This document shows, in pieces, positions 1 through 10,375 of a DNA stretch of 64,000 nt. The notes beneath the pieces are model-generated. The model was not told the DNA's origin, ran no database searches, and was given only the letters and a program-made list of their open reading frames with translations. The stretch is from assembly GCF_004210375.1 (NCBI RefSeq), contig NC_134835.1, forward strand, positions 73,314,447 through 73,378,446, given 5' to 3'. This DNA comes from Tachypleus tridentatus (lineage: Eukaryota > Arthropoda > Merostomata > Xiphosura > Limulidae). The position numbers were made by a program, and so were the translations under genes. Each line of letters begins with the position of its first letter. Positions within the stretch are counted from its first letter, which is position 1.

Positions 1-100
1 GAACTTTTTGTAGAAATTATTCATGTGAAAATAATAAGGGGCAAACGATTTCTACACATCAACCAGTTAGCAAAATATTATGTCCCTTTATTTTTTTCAG

Positions 101-158
101 AGATTTTAAAAGGTTATGCAATCAAGCTGAAGCTAGCAGGATTATATACCGAAGATAT
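101..158 (+). other. Candidate isolated internal exon
   Basis: A 58-nt segment follows a strong T-rich acceptor ending in cag and is followed by a consensus donor (gtaagt). One frame reads DFKRLCNQAEASRIIYRRY without a stop. I do not recognise the protein. A second acceptor/donor pair bounds only 10 nt at 194-203, but the gap would be a 35-nt intron, which is too short. It could be the last part of a gene that enters from the left, or chance. Confidence 0.3.
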
Positions 159-647
159 GTAAGTTTGTTTGTTTTTTTCGACAATTGTTTCAGTTGGGAA
201 AAGGTAAGTAAGATAGAATAATATTTTGGCTTAATTAAAAGTTGCTTGAAGGTGCAGTTGTGGAATTCATTGGGGTCTCATTAACTTCTCCGCAAGGAAT
301 AGAAAACAGAAAAAGAAAAACTTTATATCTACTATATGGCGAGGCTCAGTTTGAATTCTGTTTGACTATAATGGTCTGTATCACATCGTCTTCGTAAAAG
401 AAATGAAAATATCGAGTTTCATCTAGATCCGAGCGGTTACTACTACATCCGGGCTCAAGGTCAACTTTTGTCTGCTAAACAACATGTAATTTTGTGTGTA
501 TACCAAAAAAGATTCAAATTTTATATCAGCTGTAATAAATGATGAAGAGTATGTTAATGTACTGTAAAAAGTAAAATAAAAATTATCTTCGGTATGCTGT
601 TTTAGATTAGCACTTGTACAAAGATATATGTATAATTTCTATTAGCT

Positions 648-767
648 GTTTTGAATTAAGCACAAAGCTACACAATGGGCTATCTACGCTCTGCCCAACC
701 CGGGTATTGAAACCCGGTTTTTAGCGTTGTAAGTCCGCAGACATACCGCTGAGCCACTGGAGGACTA
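648..767 (-). mobile_element. SINE, tRNA-Val-like head (family B)
   Basis: Read on the - strand it has a tRNA-like head with an A-box-like GGCTCAGCGG, an anticodon-loop-like CTTACAA (triplet TAC, Val) and a palindromic B-box region GGGTTTCAATACCC. It ends in the tail agcg-tagatagcccattgtgtagctttgtgc. The copy at 4156-4276 matches it along its length. Confidence 0.75.
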
Positions 768-883
768 ATTGTTTTTAATAAAGATTGACAAGTGATTTAT
801 ATCATCATTATATCGTATCACAGTAAAGAAAAACACATGAAAATTACACTCATTACTTCTTTTTTACGAAGTTGTGTATTAAT

Positions 884-1154
884 CTATATATGTAAAAACG
901 GCTCGTTTGGGCTGAGGAAATTTTTTACGTAGAGGAACTGACTACATGTTTGAAAGGGTTTGTGTAACTGCGTGTCGGAATGTAGAAGGCGTGCTTAGAT
1001 GTTTGAATATATAATTAAAACATGTGGTCAGCTTCCGGTCAGTTACCTCTTTCTTTCTTTGTGAACCTGACGATGACTGAAGAAGGTCGAAACGTTGTTC
1101 GCTCCTCTACGTAGAAAATTTTCTCAACCCAAACGAGCAGTTTTTACATATATA
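884..1154. repeat. Foldback repeat with ~52-bp arms
   Basis: The arm at 884-935 (around ctcgtttgggctgaggaaa and acgtagagga) is an imperfect inverted copy of 1103-1154 (tcctctacgt through aacccaaacgag to tttttacatatata). About 170 bp separate the arms. The right arm directly follows a motif reminiscent of Penelope-like element tails (1068-1094). No coding sequence is visible inside. Confidence 0.6.
1068..1094 (+). repeat. Penelope-like tail motif, hammerhead-like core
   Basis: The segment holds ctgacga, then a possible short stem gac/gtc around tgaagaag, then gaaac. These resemble the CUGANGA and GAAA blocks of hammerhead ribozymes known at the ends of Penelope-like retroelements. Stems I and III were not established, so the call is tentative. 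Confidence 0.3.
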
Positions 1155-1159
1155 TTTTT

Positions 1160-3880
1160 CTCTACAAGTGGGTTTTCTCGACATCACTGTGTGTTAATCT
1201 ATTTTTATAAAGTTCTTAGTACACTTTTCTGTCTTAAATTACGTAACGTTTACCATAGTTTAAATATTTTAGTGGCTAATTCCGATCCACAATTATTACT
1301 GATTTAGCACGACGACACTCTTAGTATTCTCCTCCTTTAATAGTGATGATCAGCTACAAATTGTCCCTGCTTCATACGAAACATTATAATTTACCATTAA
1401 AACTGTCCCAATTACAATACAAACTGATATGCCATGCTTTTAAAATGTATTAAGTTTAACTTCAGGAATAACCTTGGTAACACATTTATAAAACAAAAGT
1501 AACTACTGTTTATTAGTACTTTATTTCCACAAATGATACAAAAATATTACTGGACTTACGAGCTAAGCACGAGGTTTCAGTTCTATGCGCGTGAGAGTCG
1601 ATTCATTTTTACTAACCCTAGACAGCTTGGCTCTTTGTAATTTTAAGGTTTATTTCTTAAAGATAAAGGATAGAAAAACGATTGAGTTAAACCGTAGACT
1701 GTATATTTACTTCACAAACATTACATGTATATATATTTCTTACCCTATCTCAAGCGTTGCTACTATTAGCTAGGTATGTTTCGAATTCGATAGTTTAATA
1801 AATCTAACACATATAATATTGCTACTTGTAAAACTGTTTATTAAACAAATGAGTCTAGAGTTATTAATTCCAGCAGTAGTAAAAAGAAAACTTAGGCCTA
1901 ACTCACTAAAGATTCACAGACCTAACTAATGTCAGGCTTATTCATCTTATTCTACTGAAACATTTTTTTCGTTGGGTTAGGCCTAAAGCATTTCTATGTT
2001 AAAATGATATTCGTTTAGTTATGGTTTTTAAAATTGGTATGTGAACACACGTAAAGGTAAAATATTTTTACTTACTGTAATTAATAATTTATAACATTGA
2101 ATACATGCCAAAGGAAAATCTCGAACGGTTTTTTTCTTCTTTTTTTTACGATAATGTTCTGTCTTATTTAGAGCCTATGCGTAACCTCAGATATAAACAG
2201 TAAGCCTTTGTTATTTGATAATTTCTCACATTTACAAGATGGATTTGTCAGGAGGCAAGCGATATAATCTGAATATGGTTTAAACCAAAGTCTGATTTTA
2301 GTAAAACCAATATGTTCATTTAATATTAAACTTAGGCTTCACATTATTTAAGCCTAGACTTATTGAAGTTTATACAACCAATATATTGAGTTTATTTTCG
2401 GCATTAACCTTGAAGAAACATTTTACAATACAAGATTAAAACCATCTAAAAATTGTTATATACTTGCTAATTTATTAAAATAATGAAGAGTTTATTTTGG
2501 ATGAAGAAGAAAATGAATATCAAATGCCTACAAGGTTTTGCTAGATTATCTCATTCTACTACTATAAAGCAAATAAAATTCCTTTTCTACAAAAAGACAT
2601 TGGAGTAAGAACGTTTTCATGTTAGGAGAAGATAAAGACAACTTTCTTAGAGGGATCAAATCATCAAAAGAGGGAAGGTGCATCTTACTGGTCAGCTAAC
2701 AGATCTAGAGATGGTGATGATTTTTATTCTATTTGTTCACTAAAATAAGCATTATAATACCATCTTACAAAATTAAAATCCAAAAAAAAAACTTGGCGAA
2801 TTAGCAGTTTAGTGTATTGGCAAGGTTTTATTAAGTATCAGTGCTTTGTTTAAAATATATATTTGTTTTCTTTCTCTCTCACATACATACATATATTATA
2901 AATTAATCAATAAAACATACTGAATTACTTTTGGTGTCTACTACTGAGTGACATTTTCAAAACAACCAATACTCTTCGCATTTTTTGGGTCGAAGAGTTG
3001 AAGGGGCGGTTCACCAAGTTTAATAAACAAAGGTGCCTAAATGGTTTTTGTCATCAACGAAGTTCTGGTTTGGGGTGGCAAGTAAATTCATCTGCAAAAA
3101 CTTTCATTCAGATTCACTGAAAGAAATGGGAACAGTACTCAGAGCACATTTCAAACGCTACAGTTTTTCTGGAACCGTCATTCCGATCAAATACTGATAA
3201 AACCGTGAATCGTCTCTCTGTCATTTCGCTGAGGTCTTATTGATAATTTTCTGACCTCCATCTCGCCAAATGTTAAATGAACATTAACGATTTCAAGCCA
3301 ATGTTTCTATTAAGTATGCGTACACAACACTGTGTTATATTGCCATCTTCACTATCAAACAACCTATTTTCAATTGATTTTTTCAAAATTCTGTAAAAAA
3401 ACAAAAAATTCCAGATTAGTAGGAGGGTCCTTTTTGCAATACATATTGAAAAATGTAACTCTCCACAAGTGATTTTTTTTTATTTTTGATCAAAAATCAT
3501 TTTTGATCGGTAGTCCAGTAGGTAGACTTGTCGTTGTCAGATAGTTCGTGGAACCTGGACTGGCGAAACCTACCAGTTAAAGTGAGGCAGTCACGACTTG
3601 TAGGTGTTAAAACCAAATGACAATTGATGTTTCCTATTATTAATGGCATACTAATCCTACTTGATGCTTCACACCTCATGCTGCACAGATGATCACACAT
3701 ACACGATAAAACAAACAGTATGTTTTTATACGCCTTTAAACTTTATCATTTGTAACGTTTCTTCGGTGTCTCTTTAGTCTTTCTGTGAACAAAAGAGTTT
3801 TGTTTAAAGAGAAAAATTTACGCATTCATTTACATTACTCTTTCAAGATTTGTCACCTTTCCTTCCATTTCGCAAGCCCT
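1160..3880. other. Non-coding stretch, nothing supported
   Basis: AT-rich DNA with only short random reading frames. Segments at about 2480-2720 and 2940-3260 have a slightly richer composition and could be very old repeat debris, but I cannot assign them. Several copies of the palindrome-like taggcctaa lie between 1890 and 2360. Confidence 0.5.
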
Positions 3881-3881
3881 C

Positions 3882-4150
3882 CAGCCCAGCATGGCTAGGT
3901 GGGTTAAGGCGTTCGACTCGTAATCTGAGGGTCGCGGGTTCGAATCCCCGTCGCACCAAACATACTCGCCCTTTCAGCTGTGGGGACTTTATAATGTGAC
4001 GGTCAATCCCACTATTTGTTCGTAAAAGAGTAGCCCAAGAGTTGGCGGTGAGTGTTGATGACTAGCTGCCTTCCCTCTAGTGTTACACTACTAATTAGGG
4101 ACGGCTAGCGCAGATAGCCCTCGTGTAGCTTTGCGCGAAATTAACAAAAA
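3882..4150 (+). mobile_element. SINE, tRNA-Thr-like head (family A)
   Basis: The head is tRNA-derived: A-box-like tggctaggtgg, anticodon-loop-like ctcgtaa (triplet CGT, Thr) and a perfect B box GGTTCGAATCC at 3937-3947, ending in caccaaac. The body holds the conserved block gagttggcggtg. The tail is ctagcgcagatagccctcgtgtagctttgcgcgaaatt plus an A-rich end. Four other copies occur in the window. Confidence 0.85.
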
Positions 4151-4155
4151 GGCAA

Positions 4156-4276
4156 CCCCTCCAATGGCACAGCGGTATGTTTGCGGACTTACAATGCTAG
4201 AAACTGGGTTTCAAGACCCATGATGGGAAGAGCACAATAGCCCATTGTGTAGCTTTGTATTTAACTTTACACAAAG
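4156..4276 (+). mobile_element. SINE, tRNA-Val-like head (family B)
   Basis: This copy directly follows the family A SINE, sharing its A-rich end as a junction. It has tggcacagcgg, the loop cttacaa and a B-box region tgggtttcaagaccc. The tail ends in catagcccattgtgtagctttg. It matches 648-767 on the other strand. Confidence 0.75.
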
Positions 4277-5039
4277 AACTATTTTGTAATATGAAAAATT
4301 GTGCCTGTAAGCTGTACTGGTGTGTACCGTCTCATAAAAGCCACGGTAAACATTATAAATCTGTCTTTAAAAAAATAAAACAAAAATTAACGCTTTTGAC
4401 AATGTCTCTTTTCTGAATTTTTTTCTGTAAATTTACAGTGTCAGTCTGAATGTAAGGTGATTTTCGAGCTAAAAATATTTGTTTAAACATTTTCACCATA
4501 CACTGTTCATGTTTTATTTGCATAGCCTCTAAAACCTCCAAAATATATATTAAAATTCTCTGTCAGTAAACCTTATATTTTATCTTGAGCAATAATATTA
4601 TATTATACTTAGATGATTAAAGACTGGCATCAAAGATTGCATCTTGGGACATCAATAGTGAGGAAAAGAATGAGTAGCTCCACTCTCATCAGAAGAAAAC
4701 TGATAATAAAGAGTTGGTTTACACTTTTACTGTGTGCAGGATGTAAAGTTTGAATATAATCCAATTCAAGGCTAGATATTACAGCATTTTTACATCAGAG
4801 TTTCTGGGGCCACTACCATTAACCCTCAAAATTAGCCCATTTTTGTGTTGATACAAAAATAAGACATACACATTTGGATTACGTAACAAAAATGTCATTA
4901 CTCCTGGACAAGTTTTTATAAGGTTACCAAGCAGTAGACTATAACTGTGACCTGGGCATGAGTGAAAAATGTTCTTGGATTTATTTCTAGGAGACATGCT
5001 TATACATATTTGTGCCATTTCATATTAGCACCACTGCCA

Positions 5040-5821
5040 TAGCCATGGCCAAGAATATTGACAAAGTCTAATATAGTTTAATATTACAGAATAATATATA
5101 GCATATTTTATTCTGTGTACAATAGTTATTTGCACCAAAAGAGAAATCAGTTTATTCTGTATTCGCTTTTCCAAATAGTGGTCATGAATATCTTCATCCT
5201 TCACTCTTCTCAGGCATTCCTACATGGTTGTATAAAATTTGGCTATCAGCTGTACAAGTCCCAATAGTTTTCTGTCATATGACTGGTACAGTTTGTTAGC
5301 TAAGCCATGAAAACTATGCTGTGTTTGCTCAATGGTAAGGAAAGATTAAAAAACATTTCACCAGTGAACTCTTTCATCGTTGGTTAGTTGTAGGCTTAAC
5401 TTATCTACAGTGCATCGCTTGTTCAGTCTTTCTTTGAGTTCAAACAATTGCAGGGTAGATGTCATGTATCCATTTAACTTTTCGTATTCAGATATATGTG
5501 CACTAGCATTCATCCCATCACAGAACCTACCAGGTCTTAATGTCATGTTGCAATTACCAAAGAGTTTACAGCAGACGAAATCCATTGATGATTTACAATT
5601 CCTCTATTTGCTAGCTTTCATTTTGTCGTAGAATTTTGAAAATCTTCGTCTTGTTTGACCCATTGGAAAGGCATTTTTTCAATTTTCTGAAGACCTTTCC
5701 TTACTAAGAAATCAAAATCAAGCTTATATGTTCTGATCAGAATATTGATTTTCTCTACTAATAGTGGCATGAGGGAACACTTCATGTACACATTGTTCTT
5801 TCTCTGAAACTGTATAATCAA
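5040..5821 (-). pseudogene. DUF4371 / hAT-like transposase remnant
   Basis: Read on the - strand across several frames, this matches the zinc-finger-MYM / DUF4371 type of hAT-related transposase. Visible blocks in order are: a charged FQWVKQDEDFQNSTTK segment; a block with STLQLFELKERLNKR and NDERVHW, corresponding to the family's conserved E-HW element; then LLGLVQLIAKFY and LRRVKDEDIHDHYLEKRIQ with LISLL, corresponding to the family's conserved F..L.HYLGK region. The frame is broken by many stops and shifts, so no product is expected. It lies just beyond the 3' end of the family X copy on the same strand but is a different element. The region 4353-5018 further downstream has short - strand frames that I could not place. 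Family recognition is from memory. Confidence 0.65.
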
Positions 5822-5920
5822 CTACAGTACCAGAATCTCTTATTTACTTTTGTCAAAATTCTTGTCATCACCAAATGGATTATTTAGTGTATAGAATATG
5901 CCAGCAGTTCTATTACACAG

Positions 5921-7532
5921 GCGTGCAAATTTAAACTTCATAAAAGATGTTTTGCTTTTAATAATGTATTTTCCATAATTCATCTATGCAGATCTTCAAA
6001 ATGTTATTCACTTTTTCTATCACATAAAGATTTTCACAAATTGAGAAGAAAAAATCTTCCTTAGATCAAATCATTTTTTTCATTTACCACAATGAACATA
6101 TTTATTATGAAATTTGTTAACAAAAATACGAACAAACTGAAAATATGGAAGAACATTGATATCAAACAAATATGCATCCTCATTCTTCCTGATATATATT
6201 TTTTGAAAATCTACATCTTTAAGCCTCAAAATTAGGTGCTGTGGTCGTTTATGTATTGCATCTGTAGTATCTTGTTTCAATGACCAACAGTAATCAGTCA
6301 TTATGCTGATGTTCCTCCTTCTCTGATACCTCCTTTTCATTTTCCTGATGTCTCAATGTACCTTTATTCGTGTTCATCATTAATGATACTGTCTCCACAA
6401 AGTAGACAGCCATGTTCTTTGCATTTGGCCTTATCAAGAAGAAGTCTGATATTTTTATCCTTCCTTCAAATGAACCAAATGAGCAACAGGAACAGATACA
6501 TATAAGTTACAATGGTGAAGGAGAACACCTTTTATACTACTTTTGAATGAATAAACGAACAGTCATTACTAACTTAATTCATAGACAGCAGCTCCTAGTA
6601 TATGGATTAATTCAACAATATTGATGCAAGAAACCAATGAGCCTTCTTGTAAAATATATGGTATAAACTCTTTCCCACGATCTCTGTACTAGTAAATTGA
6701 TATCCCTGGAGAATATAAGTTCTTAACCCAAGTTACGGACCTCAAAATCTCTGAAAAATTCTTTGGAAGGCCCAAATCTATCACCAAATCATTAAGTTCA
6801 CATTGAGAAAAAAGCTGTAGCTCACCAGACATTTCATTTTTAAAACAATTTTTGTCATCAATTATATTGACATCAGACTCAGAATTAGGTGAAACTGTGT
6901 CAAGAGTTTTTAGTGTAGTAAGTAAAGGTACATCAGATCCATGAGCAACAGCTCTTACAGCAGATTAAAAGCTCGAATAAGAAATTTTCTTTTTGTTTTA
7001 AGTGTTGCAGCTTTGCAAATTCCAAGAGCAAAAGTAGTAGTCATCGCCGCGGTTTCTAGACTCATGTCAGAACATTGCAATTCCAAAAGGCAAAGATTTT
7101 TTCTTACCTCTGGTCCATTGTCTCATCCATCGACACAAACGGTGCAAACTTTGTGCAAAACCCATAATTTGTCTTGATACCAAAGTTTTATTTAAAAATA
7201 TGCATAACACGCCTATTAACGCATTTTGTGATGCTTTGACTTTGTTTCTTTACAACAAATTTACCACAAATATAACTGAACTTGTTACACTACCTCTTGT
7301 TGCCATAGTGATGAATAAATAATACTGAAAGGAAAAAAAAATGTTGAAATGGATGCACAAACAAATATTATCAGGAAATGATAATGAATGTGGCCTCGTA
7401 ACTATTTATATACCAGTGGTGTATTTCTCGTGGGTTCTAGAACGATCGATAAAATTCTTTAGTTGCGAGTTGTCCAAAGAAATCTATAGCCAGTGGTTGT
7501 CAATATTTTAAGCATGAGAAAATGTGAGCTTA
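5921..7532 (-). mobile_element. Family X DNA element, copy 1 (decayed)
   Basis: The 5' end on the - strand begins near 7532 with TCACATTTT..ATGC, shared with copies at 20223, 41722 and 44604. A T/C-rich acceptor-like ctttcag precedes an ATG at 7306-7304 (MATRG). The reading then passes through several frames: CGKFVVKKQSQSITKCV, a ..RQWTRG.KKSLPFGI block, and a C-terminal block YQRRRNISIMTDYCWSLK (near 6270). These match an abundant arthropod protein family with an N-terminal Cys-rich domain, RQWT.G..SL.FGIPM, and TRYQGRW...MADYCW near its end. The function is not characterised to my knowledge, and its spread suggests a transposon. The 3' end is near 5921 (atgaagtttaaatttgc..). Stops and frameshifts throughout show it is dead. 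Confidence 0.65.
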
Positions 7533-7566
7533 TATCGCTGAAAATGATTCATTTGATACATGAAAA

Positions 7567-7845
7567 GGCCTGGCATGGCCAAACGCGTAAGGCGTGCGAC
7601 TCGTAATCCGAGGGTCGCGGGTTCGCGCACGCGTCGCGCTAAACATGCTCGCCCTCCCAGCCGTGGGGGCGTATAATGTCACGGTCAATCCCACTATTCG
7701 TTGGTAAAAGAGTAGCCCAAGAGTTGGCGGTGGGTGGTGATGACTAGCTGCCTTCCCTCTAGTCTTACACTGCTAAATTAGGGACGGCTAGCACAGATAG
7801 CCCTCGAGTAGCTTTGTGCGAAATTCCAAAAAACAAACAAAAACA
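7567..7845 (+). mobile_element. SINE family A
   Basis: It starts ggcctggcatggcc, has the loop actcgtaatccg, a degenerate B box (gggttcgcgcac) and the gagttggcggtgggtggtgatgac body. It ends ctagcacagatagccctcgagtagctttgtgcgaaatt followed by aaacaaac repeats. Confidence 0.85.
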
Positions 7846-7927
7846 AAACAAGCCTGAAGCATCTGTGTGTTCTGACCGATATTTCTTAAGAACGAATTTT
7901 TTCATCGCTCTACTCTCCTCTTTGGTC

Positions 7928-8205
7928 GGCCCGGCATGGCCAGATGGTTACGGCACTCGTTTCGTAATCGGAGGGTCGCGGTTTCGAATCCCCGTCACAC
8001 CAAACATGCTCGCCTTTTCAACCATGGGAGCGTTATAATGTTAAGGTCAATCCCACTATTAGTTGGTAAAAGAGTAGTCTAAGAGTTGGCGGTGGGTGGT
8101 GATGAGTAGCTGCCTTCCCTTTAGTCTTATACTGCAAAATTAGGGACGGCTAGCACAGATAGCCGTCGAGTAGCTTTGTGCGAAATCCCCAAACAAACAA
8201 AACTC
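7928..8205 (+). mobile_element. SINE family A
   Basis: A second direct copy, 83 bp after the previous one, with the fullest head in the window: ggcccggcatggccagatgg, then a B box gtttcgaatcc near 7980. The body and tail are as in the other copies, ending in an aaac-rich stretch. Confidence 0.85.
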
Positions 8206-8574
8206 TATTTTTTAAAATAATTTTAATAGTTCTTTTCCTGCTGCTACTCTGATATCTTCGCCCAGTATCTCATTTTCTTTTGGGCATTTTTCGTACAACA
8301 ATAATAACTAATAAGTATTTTAATGCTAAATATTAGTGGTGCAAGACAGGTATGAATGTTTCACTTACAAATGAACCTTTGCGTAAATATAGTATACACG
8401 CATCGTTTACCACTAATAAAGAATAGCCTCCCAGTTCGTTCTACCTCAGTTTAAACCTTGAATAAGTGTAATCTGTTTTTTGTTTGTTTCCAGCTAGATA
8501 TACGTCATCTCAGTTAAAAATACGCGTACACATTTTCAAAAAGTATTTAATTAAACCCCAAAACCTATTTCCAT

Positions 8575-8837
8575 TGTTTGTTTTTGTAATTTCGCACAAA
8601 GCTACTCGAGGGCTATCTGTGATAGCCGTCCCTAATTTTGCAGTGTAAGACTAGAGGGAAGGCAGCTAGTCATCACCACCCACCGCCAACTCTTGGGCTA
8701 CCCTTTTACCAACGAATAGTGGGATTGACCGTCACATTATAACGCCCCCACGGCTGGGAGGGCGAGCATGTTTGGCGCGAACCCGCGACCCTCAGATTAC
8801 GAAGCACACGCCTTAACGCGCTAGGCCATGCCGGGCC
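8575..8837 (-). mobile_element. SINE family A
   Basis: An inverted copy: the tail (ttcgcacaaagctactcgag) is at the left and the head (ccatgccgggcc) ends at 8837. The B box is degenerate (gggttcgcgcc). Together with 7567-8205 it makes a cluster of three copies within 1.3 kb. Confidence 0.85.
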
Positions 8838-9690
8838 TCAAACCTATTTCCAAAGTTATTGTTACACAATATATTTCAGTACAACTAAACTGTAAAGCAG
8901 TCATGATATTTCAGTTTCTGGTTTTTAAACTTTTAGCATGTTGCCTAGAGTGACTGCTTTTATTGCTTTGCCCTTTTATGTATTGTTCTAAAAGCGTCAG
9001 AACTCTACTCTCACATTCACAATGTTGATTAATAGTCACAAGTTGGTCTGAAAAACTCATGATTTACCTCCCTTACAAGTGACATTAGTGTGATATTGGG
9101 TATATTGCAACTACTCCATGAAATATCAGATGATATTCTTGCTGTGTATCTAAAGGACTAACACCTGGAACTGTAGTAGCACATGATGTACAGGACTTTA
9201 AACTAACCATGTTCAGAACCAGGACAATTGAAAATTTAAAAAAAAAAAAACATGTATACGGTCGGCATTAGTAAAGGTATATTTATTTTTATATGGGGTT
9301 AGTACAAAAGGCATTCATTATTTGTTTTCCAACTCTTTGCATAGTGAGCATATAAAGAGAAGAATAGGATGGAAATGTTGATTGTTCTTCCGGAATAATA
9401 ATTAAAATTAGTTTCTCAACATTCTGGGAGGCAGAATTCATGAACTTAAATACAGCTAAGCAAAGTTTTAACTTATTTAGAAAGTAAAAATATAGTGTCC
9501 TAATTATTATGATGCTCCATATATTTTTTAATAAAATGCATATTTTTATTTGAACATAAAACAATTTTGTCAGCTCATCATTTTGGTTTTTGGTCAGTGT
9601 TTGCTTATGTATGAAGTTTAATTGAAATAGTGTTCATCTCTTTTTCATTTTTTTATCACAAATTCAACACCTTACACTTCTCTCTAAATT

Positions 9691-9820
9691 ATTATTCATT
9701 TTTGTGATATGGGTAATTGCAGGGTACACTTGAATAGTTAGTTGATTTGTTTTTCATTATTCATTTTTGTGGTATGGGTAATTGCAGGGTACACTTGAAT
9801 AGTTAGTTGATTTGTTTTTC
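9691..9820. repeat. 65-bp tandem duplication
   Basis: Two adjacent copies (9691-9755 and 9756-9820) of a 65-bp unit containing gggtaattgcagggtacac differ at only one visible base (gatatggg versus ggtatggg), so the duplication is recent. Confidence 0.9.
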
Positions 9821-10241
9821 ATTAAACACAAAATTTCACCATGGGGAATGGAACCTCAAAAACATATTTCAACATTGTAAATGGAGGGATATATCACAAC
9901 AGCATGACTTTTTGTAAGAGCCAAGCTTAACTGTGAGCATTATGCTGTTACTGTGAGTTATTTTGAACACTTTTAAAAGGTGCATGAGAAGAACTTTAGG
10001 CCTGTATACAAAATGTTTGAAACGAGGCTTCTAATTTGTGAAATCAAAAGAAAACACATATTGTATGAAGAACAATCAACTTGTAAAGCATACTAATGAT
10101 ACAGGGGTCTGGGAACATGCAACTATTTCAAGTCAAAAAGTGATAATGCTTCATCAGAAGAATGTAGACTGTAGAAAATGTTAAGTATCATGAGAAACTG
10201 TGCTATAACTTTATAAGCATAAACTTTTACATCACAAAAAT

Positions 10242-10263
10242 AGGGGGTTCAGCTGAAACCCCC
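10242..10263. repeat. Short near-perfect palindrome
   Basis: The sequence ggggg-ttcagctgaa-a-ccccc is its own reverse complement apart from one extra A. It would form a strong hairpin or cruciform in this AT-rich setting. No gene association is visible. Confidence 0.6.
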
Positions 10264-10309
10264 TCCATATTTGCATGAACTATATATTTAGTTTGCTTTA
10301 TTTTCATTG

Positions 10310-10375
10310 TGGTAGCTACTTGAGAAGTGATCTTTAAGGACCGAAAGGTCTTCTGCCCCTTTTTCTCATATTTAT
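10310..10375 (+). repeat. Possible Penelope-like element tail
   Basis: The block ttgagaag..aaggaccgaaaggtc followed by a pyrimidine-rich cccctttttctc resembles the end of Penelope-like retroelements, with a GAAA core flanked by pairing bases (ggacc/ggtc). No RT remnant was found upstream, so this may be a 5'-truncated copy or an unrelated repeat. Confidence 0.3.

Noticed and set aside
3911-3953. Possible functional tRNA-Thr gene (also at 7567 and 7928)
   Set aside because: The acceptor stem does not pair, and each copy is followed by the SINE body and tail, so these are SINE heads.
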